This document shows, piece by piece, positions 55,272 to 64,000 of a stretch of DNA of 64,000 nt. The stretch is from NCBI GenBank assembly GCA_029204225.1, contig CM055106.1, positions 13,814,909 to 13,878,908 on the forward strand. The letters run 5' to 3'. Below the pieces are notes generated by a model, which was given only the letters and a program-made list of their open reading frames with translations, had not been told where the DNA came from and ran no database searches. The number at the start of each line of letters is the position of its first letter. Within the stretch, counting starts at the first letter, position 1. Position numbers and translations under genes: made by a program. This DNA comes from Diphasiastrum complanatum. Its lineage: Eukaryota; Streptophyta; Lycopodiopsida; Lycopodiales; Lycopodiaceae.

Positions 55272-56101
55272 CTGATCAAAGTTACTTAATATATCACCCA
55301 CAAGTAACTTATGATAATCCTTATCATGGCTAATGTAAGGAATATCTCAAAGGAGGGTGGAGAATTTAGCGGAGGCCTTTTTCTCAACATATGTTATTTT
55401 GTCAACATAAGTATAAGTTTGTGATAAGAAGCCTACAACATAAGACGCATGCTAATCTTTTGTTCTTCAACATAAGTGACTTCATACTTCTATTTGAATA
55501 TTAAGTTCCAAAGATGCGTCTTAGTTCAGAAGCTATGGCTCTAGATTGCGAACAGAATCACGTTCCGGGAATGATCCTGGATTTGGGATCCTTACGAACA
55601 ACAAAATACCTGTTTTTTGTTTTTGAACACTTTGAAATTTGCATGCGAAGAGGGTTTTTGGTGGCCAAAGAACGTGCTGTATTTTGTATTTTTCAAATGA
55701 ATATCACAATTTTCTCATCCCACCCAAAAGGACGATTCTCTTGAATATGCATGTTCATGAGAATATCATCGTTGTGAGTGATTTACGCTGGGTACAATCG
55801 CAAATTTTTTAAACATCTGTTGGTTATCAATATCCTAACCCACATCCAAGAGTATTGCACATACAGAATTTCGTTGCTGTTTAGTTGGCCTGTAGATGTA
55901 GATGGATGCTCGACAAAACTACCGCAGCTGATTACACATGTAAATTATTCAGGTGTCGGTCGCTCTTGACCAATAGCCTGGTATTGGACTCAAAAATGTA
56001 CTCCGACACAGAGATACATAAAAGGGCCACGAACACAGCAGCTGAAGGAAAAGAAGCAAGCTTTACTGAAAACATTGTGGTTAGTGTAAAATGTGTGTGT
56101 G

Positions 56102-56154
<53 letters not shown>

Positions 56155-57127
56155 TGAATGATTGCCACGTTGACTAAGATTAAGCATAAATTTTTTTTTT
56201 TTTTGCAAAGCTTTACTATACTATTATATATTCACAAATATACTATTATATATTCACAAATATACATGTACATAGCTTCAACGGCAATCAAAGGGCGAAA
56301 CAACAACCCTAGAAGGGAGTGCACTACAAAAACCGATAGGACTCATAGCACACCATGTAGGGAGGCAGTCCAACATATCTAAACAGTAGTAGAAAATTAT
56401 ACAGCAAGTCGCAAAGAATTAGCCATCACCGAAAGAGGTGATGAAGAACCATCAAAACCTTGGTGATTGCGTGCCAACCATATGAGCCATAAAACTGTCA
56501 ACCTGCACAGGTGCCAGAAGTGAAGTAAAGAACGTGCCCGCATAGGTAAATCTCCCAGCACCTAGCGGAATGGAGATGGTGAGCCCATGATGGAAACAAA
56601 CTTTAGACCTCGATGAGAGGAGATGATGTGTTAACCAACATAAGATGTGATTTATTCATGGATCAAAATTTCATAGTAACTTTTTCTAACTTACATGATC
56701 TCCAATTCATCCACAGCTCTCGCAAATTATACTTCCACCTTGACCATATTGGAATGACCTTATTTTTTCAAAGGTACATGCATACGTAGGGCCACTCATC
56801 CAATATTCTTGTAGAAAAAATTGTATATTTTTTTTTTGATGGAATTTTGCTACATTGTAGGGTGAGGGCCATGGTGAGAAATACAGTAGGCCTTAGAATT
56901 GTGCAAATGTCAACTAATCATAGCTAATTTTAATATCATCCAATTCCCTAGGTTTAAAATTTTTTTGCTTTAGAAAACTATCCTCAATAATTGGTCGTCT
57001 AGGTCTCTTTCAAAACAAAACCATCAATTGTGTTAGTACTAAATACATATTCAAAACTCTTTATGAATGTGGGGCCATCAATACGCCATCAATCATGGTG
57101 CAATATGCTCTCCTTAGAAACTATAGG
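55272..57127. other. Non-coding; (GA)n microsatellite at 56105-56152
   Basis: Short frames only (55514-55744 and others), none convincing. The GA run spans 48 bp. A T-tract at 56190-56203 and a duplicated CTATTATATATTCACAAATA (about 56220-56259) follow. Confidence 0.55.
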
Positions 57128-57148
57128 TTTAGGGTTTAGGATTTAGGG
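57128..57148 (+). repeat. Short telomere-like TTTAGGG stretch
   Basis: Three consecutive units, TTTAGGG, TTTAGGA and TTTAGGG. The plant telomere unit is TTTAGGG. Too short to prove a telomeric origin. Confidence 0.6.
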
Positions 57149-57350
57149 TGTAGGTCCATTACTCGCAAAATGCCAAGGCCCAAGTATGAACACTCCAATC
57201 TAGATGAGGAATACACTCATTAACACAAATAAGGTTTAGAATAACTTTGACTTATGGTGTTTTACATGTTCAAGTGGGACCTACACTGAGAATCATTCTC
57301 AACCAACTTGCTACTCTAGTAAAAGTTAAAGTGTGAAGATAATTCACTAT

Positions 57351-57374
57351 ACACACACACACACACACACACAT
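57351..57374. repeat. (CA)n microsatellite
   Basis: About 24 bp of alternating CA/AC just before the RT relic. Confidence 0.85.
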
Positions 57375-57475
57375 ATTGCAATCCCTTTTCTACATTTATA
57401 AGGTTGGGTGAAGAAGTGATCGGTATTTTCTCTATGATGTTTTTTGTGATTTTGACATAGAAAACTTACATTCAT

Positions 57476-59070
57476 GTGAATGCTTATCTCTTAATAGATT
57501 CAAAAACTTTGTTGCAAATAAATTTGGGCATGTTATTTCTACGGATAGCAAGCCCAATTTTACGTAAATATTTAGAGATGGGTCTCAATCATATTACCTT
57601 AAGAAAAAATAATATGAATGAGGTGGCTTCTGAACTTTATGATGGATGGTTCAAATTAATCAAACTCTTGCCTATGCATGAACATTTAAATGAAGAAACT
57701 ATAAGGGAGCATGCGACTTTCTGTAAAAACATTGCCATGGAATTCATCAAAAAAAGAACCTGGCTATATGGCAATAAGGACACAACTGCAAAAATACAAC
57801 CTGCCAAAAAAGAAAAAATTATGGCTCACAAATCTGCTCTACATCAATGGCATTGACACGGCACAACACAATCTCAGTTTCATATGTAAATTCCTTGTAC
57901 GGAAGCTTGCCCTAGATAGGCTTAATAGTCCTGACTTCAGCCCCTTTCCTAATGATCAAAAAAACTCTGTTACGGAAACTATCACTTATGTCATGAAAAA
58001 TCTAACTGGGTTTTTACCCAACATCTTCATGAGGAACGACTAATTGCCATATCTACTATGTACGTACAAAGCCCACAAGGATGGATTACCAATGCGCATG
58101 ACTGTTGCTTTACCAAACTTGCAAAATTCCTAACAGGAGCTCCTGGTATGCTGTCACCATTCCTCAAGGAAGGTGCAGGCCTTAAGGCAAAAATATACAA
58201 GGGCATCCTAAATGTGGATACATGCTTATTTTGGCAGTGCGAGTCCTCGATCCATTTTTATCTCAATCTACCATCAAAGATTACCAATGTATGAGTTGCA
58301 GATATCTCTAAGTGCTATGAAAACATAGTATGTTAAGTGGCACTGATGGGTTGAAAACTATCATGAATAAATCCATTACATATGCGTTCAAACATTCTAA
58401 TAAGATGTTTTTGAGTTTCAAGTGGGAACAAGAAAGGGACGTCTTTAAATGGTCATGAGAAGATAAAAAGTCGAAAGGGTGGTACAATATCGATAAAAAT
58501 CTCTTATGCTTGTGGAATGCCTTCCTAATAGACAATTGTATTGTCAAGCTAGGAAACAAAACCTGGAGACGGATTCGTGGTATTCCGATGGGTTTTTCAT
58601 GCTCACCTACTTGGTGTAACTGGTATCTTGGGTTCTTTGAAGCTCAATTTACTAAGAGACTAGCCAAGTTAGGTCTCAAAAAAGATATGAATGTTTTTTG
58701 TCACTCGTTTAGATATATTGATGACATTTGCTTCATTAATAATCCCAATATTGATGCGTTTATGGATAAAAATCAGATTAGAAAACCAGATAACCCTTTC
58801 TAGATTTATCCTCTAGAATTTCTTGATATTGAAAAAAAGTCTTGTGAAGCAAACACCACTAGTTTTTTGAACATTTTGATTACTTTTAATCCTGGCACCG
58901 ATGTTTATCAGCTCTCAAAGTTTGATAAAAGAAGAGACTTACCTTTTTAATACTTACAGTTTATACATCTGGCTTCCAATAGGCCAGTCTACAACTCGTA
59001 CAAAGTAATTATCTCCAGGTTATTTCTGCTATGTATTGTTGCAACGATCACCATACTTTCATAAAAGAGG
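57476..59070 (+). pseudogene. Decayed non-LTR-type reverse transcriptase (Penelope-like or rvt-like)
   Basis: Broken frames read an N-terminal helical region (57476-57856), then after a frameshift SFICKFLVRKLALDRL (about 57870-57920) and YKAHKDGLPMR near 58060-58095. The palm has RGIPMGFSCSPTWCNWYLG (58576-58632) and the catalytic box FRYIDDICFIN with YIDD at 58714-58725. After a TAG at 58801-58803 it continues as YPLEFLDIEKK, FDKRRDLPF and HLASNRPVYNSY to about 59070. This is not a copia or Ty3 RT: no protease, RNase H or integrase, and the palm spacing differs. It fits Penelope-like or rvt-type RTs, but I cannot decide between them. No GIY-YIG endonuclease is visible downstream. Multiple stops mean it is dead. 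Confidence 0.65.
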
Positions 59071-59266
59071 TAGCAATCTTGCTAGACGCTTTTCAGAAAA
59101 ATGGATTCATGAGCCTTATCATTAACAAACTGCTTTTGACTAGTACTTTTTCAGGTTTGTCCTATGATCTACCATAGTGTATTAAAGTTCTGATGGTGGG
59201 CAGTTAGCTATCCCTTACGGGAGCTTACTGCACCCTAAGGGATTCACTAGTTGTGGGTCGGTTGGT

Positions 59267-59270
<4 letters not shown>
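59071..59270. other. Non-coding tail after the RT relic
   Basis: No gene. It contains CTATCCCTTACGGGAGCTTACTGCACCCTAAGGGATTC, with a CCCTTACGG/CCCTAAGGG partial inverted repeat, and leads into the TC run. Confidence 0.4.

Positions 59271-59334
<64 letters not shown>
59271..59334. repeat. (TC)32 microsatellite
   Basis: Pure TC run of 64 bp. Confidence 0.95.
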
Positions 59335-59336
<2 letters not shown>

Positions 59337-59409
59337 GGACTCTTCTTTATCAAAAGTTACCACCCTTGATCTTGCTATAAATAAACATGTGATTTGATGG
59401 TCCTAAACT

Positions 59410-59964
59410 TTGTTGTCAACCCAACCATGTATGATACTTTTCAAAAAAATATTTCTCCACCAATTTTGGTGGAAAGGGAGCTTCCACGATACTTCCTATG
59501 GAACCACTATATGTAGCCTATTCTCGAATGAGTTTTTTCTACTATACGATGAGAAGAAGGTTGGAAGATATGATCATGATAGAGATGGCACCCTCCCTGG
59601 CTTGAAGTCATCTACTTCTACTCTACGATATGTGGTTCTTTTCTTTCATCTCTTTGCTACATATGAAGGGTATCAAGCCTTTCTGGGTGATAAACATGAT
59701 GGTATGAATCCGCTGTCCAGCGATGGATCTTCGAGGGTTCATACACATTTTTTGTATGGCATTTTCTTCAAGTACTATCCGCTGTCCAGCGATGGACCAG
59801 CGATGAAGCTTGCTCAAATATGGAGAAGCTTGTTGAAGATATATAAGTTGTTGTCCAGTGATGGACCTGCAACGATTTATCTTGAGCAAGATACGCAAAA
59901 AATTGATATATATGGTAAGTTGTCCACAACGATGAACCAATGCTTTCTTCCACATACTTTGTAA
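59410..59964 (+). CDS. Small open frame (184 codons) with 23-residue repeats, doubtful gene
   Basis: A plus-strand frame whose last third contains four units exactly 69 bp apart, at 59712, 59781, 59850 and 59919, each beginning with a GCTGTCCAGCGATGGA-like core. The units read PLSSDGSS..., PLSSDGPAM..., LLSSDGPAT... and KLSTTMN.... Between cores the sequence is poorly conserved. The opposite strand is also partly open (59623-60039), as expected for a repeat whose period is a multiple of three, so coding is unproven. No known domain, signal or promoter is recognised. Confidence 0.3.
   Translation: MLSTQPCMILFKKIFLHQFWWKGSFHDTSYGTTICSLFSNEFFLLYDEKKVGRYDHDRDGTLPGLKSSTSTLRYVVLFFHLFATYEGYQAFLGDKHDGMNPLSSDGSSRVHTHFLYGIFFKYYPLSSDGPAMKLAQIWRSLLKIYKLLSSDGPATIYLEQDTQKIDIYGKLSTTMNQCFLPHTL
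59712..59964. repeat. 69-bp-period degenerate tandem repeat, about 3.5 units
   Basis: Conserved 16-bp cores are spaced 69, 69 and 69 bp apart; spacers are diverged. Not a CRISPR: the cores are too short and decay along the array. Confidence 0.75.
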
Positions 59965-62099
<2,135 letters not shown>

Positions 62100-62860
62100 G
62101 AGGTGTTGGGTGCCAATTAGATAGTTCAATCACAATTGCAATGTCTAGATCTAGATCTAGATCTAAAATTGCATCTAATTAGCAAGAACAACTTGATAAA
62201 TGATCAATATAGTTCAAGAGAGGCCTCACATGTGTGGAATATTGTCAGTGTACAGACAGTGAGCAGAGATTACAGTACATTACCTATTGTTAGCATACAG
62301 CTCAAGAAATCACAACACAAATGGTGAAAATAACAAGATTTTGTCTCAAAATCAAGATCTCTCATCAAATCTCATATTCACAATGATGATCTATATATAG
62401 ATCAAGTACATTTTGACTTGGTATGCTGACTCAACAAGTCTAGCACGTGTGGGGAATGCCACATCATCTAGATCAACCAATAAGCCCCCACCTCTTTGAA
62501 TCCTAACTTGGTGTCATTGCCTCACCATGATTTGCTTGATTTGAGGTGATTATCCTAACTTATAGGAACTTGCAAGATCAACTCCTACTAATATTTTCCA
62601 TATATATACACACGTGGGAACAACCTCTCATACATGGGAATGCATGATCAATCACTGAAATGGTGCCACATGGCATTTTTCTACTTGACTAGCTTCCAAC
62701 TAGTTCATACTTGAGTCAATCAAGACAAATTCAATCTAACTAAATCTAGATGCATTTATGACTACCATCCACACATGAGAACAGGCTCCACAGGTGTGGG
62801 ATCAAGTTATGTACAAATCAACTTAGATCTAACAGCTAGAATTTGACAATTTTAACAAGG
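62100..62860 (-). repeat. Probable diverged LTR of the Cop3 type (solo or truncated)
   Basis: It shares the order of landmarks with the Cop3 LTR: CACATGTGTGGAA followed by GTACAGACAG (62225-62257), a TATATATAG stretch (near 62391-62399), a CACGTGTGGGGA site (about 62442-62455), CACACGTGGGAACA (about 62610), and ACATGAGAACAGGCTCCACAGGTGTG (62772-62797), which parallels the end of the Cop3 LTR. A TAGATC repeat sits at 62146-62165. Edges are not resolved. Confidence 0.5.
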
Positions 62861-64000
62861 AAATTGTTGTGGTGTGAACTATCTTTTGAGAAAGGGATAG
62901 GCACTCCCGGTGACTATGCCTAGGGTTGCAAGGGCAGCTATAGAGAACCTTGTGTGCAATAGATTGGTATTGGATATAGAATCTCATGTTGGCCTCATTC
63001 CAGGTACCGAAGGCCATAACGATGATTGATTTTAATGGAGAAGACTATGACATGAGGGTCCATTGCCTTGAGTAGAGGCTCAACAATTTGGAGCCATTCA
63101 GCCACTTCATCAACACTAGCGAGAGCCAGGAGATCTTGTTCAAGAGGAACACTCCTTTGACCTAATGATTGGTGTGAGAAAGAACTTTCAGAATCAGTGG
63201 AAGACAGTATGGCGAGTGAAATAGAAGTGCGAGAGTATATGCAGAAGGCTGATTAAAATTTTAGAAAAAATTTAGAAAAAAAAAATTCACAAGAGCTTTG
63301 CTAGCATTGGTGACAAATGAGTCAAATTTCGGGCTTATATAGAGGATTTTGAAAAATCTATTAGAAAAAGTGCTATTTTGGTGGATCGGTTCTAGAAAAA
63401 AAATTGACAGACCTCTTTAGTACTATAAAACAGGTTAAAAAAATGTTCGCCAAAGGTTCTTGACCAATAGAGAGGCTCGACGAAGGTTTTTGAAGGTCTG
63501 GCCTCGCCTAGTTTGATCCTTTACCTAGGTACCTTTTTCTTGGGTTTGAGCCCTTGCCCAATCTAATTTTGGTGTTATGATTGCATCTGTCAGATCGGTG
63601 AAGGTTCGTTAAGACTTCTTGATGCTAGGCAAAGGTTCCCAAAATGGCATAGAACTGAACTCTCACCTAATAGCTTCTTGAGGTATTCTGATGCAAACTA
63701 ATTTTTGCCGCTTCACTATAGCTAAAAAAACACTTGTTGGAATCAATTGTGAGCTCAAAAAAGGCTTGTTTGACTGTTTGTATCAGAAATTAGCCAACTA
63801 GTGGATTTTTATCCCTTTTTACCTGAAGTAAAATTTTGTGACTGTTTTTTCAAGTTTTTGGAAAATGGATGGCAAGTAACCTTCACCCTTCAAATTGAAG
63901 GTTCACTGTATTAGGTCAATCCTGCCTACAAGTCGGCGAAGGTTGGTTGCAAAGGAACAAAAAGCTATTAGCATATGATGAAATTTGTGTCTCCTTTCGC
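62861..64000. other. Non-coding, no gene seen
   Basis: Short frames only, no recognisable domain. Several near-repeats of AAGGTT and CGAAGGTT words occur in 63430-63960. Confidence 0.45.

Noticed and set aside
59712-59964. CRISPR-like array
   Set aside because: Only four short, decaying cores with similar-length but non-unique spacers, in a plant genome, with no cas genes.

Overview
The window looks like nuclear DNA of a land plant with a large, repeat-rich genome. The evidence is plant-type Ty1/copia and Ty3 retroelements with primer-binding sites for initiator tRNA-Met (TGGTATCAGAGC), plant-style LTRs, a TTTAGGG-type telomere-like stretch, and a peptide-N-glycosidase A gene of the plant family. 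I cannot place it further from sequence alone. A fern, other seed-free plant or gymnosperm would fit, but that is only a guess. Most of the 64 kb is nested retroelements; two convincing host protein genes stand out.

Layout. 1-1961 is the 5' part of a minus-strand copia element (Cop1) running off the left edge. 1962-11690 is a decayed minus-strand Ty3 element (Gyp1), into which an apparently intact plus-strand copia element (CopA, 4025-9886) has inserted with a TCCTT target duplication. 11690-13185 is a truncated copia 5' end (Cop2). 13450-19674 is a nearly full-length but broken minus-strand copia (Cop3) inserted in a decayed coiled-coil reading frame. 20215-25340 holds an unrelated LTR, copia internal fragments (Cop4) carrying an (AG)64 tract, and a further copia 5' end (Cop5). 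25345-31262 is mostly non-coding with micro- and minisatellites.

31263-33578 is a 771-codon intronless reading frame for a Ser/acid-rich protein with a hydrophobic N-terminus, which I do not recognise. 34516-44467 is a nest of three copia relics (Cop6, Cop7, Cop8) in both orientations. 46130-51157 is another minus-strand copia (Cop9). 51158-51860 is a strikingly GC/CpG-rich block just upstream of the PNGase A-like gene (52165-54063). The right end carries LTR fragments, long CT/GA tracts, a decayed non-LTR-type reverse transcriptase (57476-59070) near a telomere-like tract, and a small frame with a 69-bp in-frame repeat (59712-59964).

The two host genes are not obviously linked in function. 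PNGase A acts on N-glycoproteins in the secretory or extracellular space; the 771-residue protein is probably membrane anchored. Everything else is best read as a layered record of transposition, deletion and microsatellite growth. I did not find a convincing new multi-gene system. The candidates most worth testing are the non-LTR RT with its telomere-like tract, the in-frame 102-nt intron in the PNGase A signal-peptide region, the 69-bp-period frame, and a palindrome-plus-GTACGGAC module shared by several LTR families.
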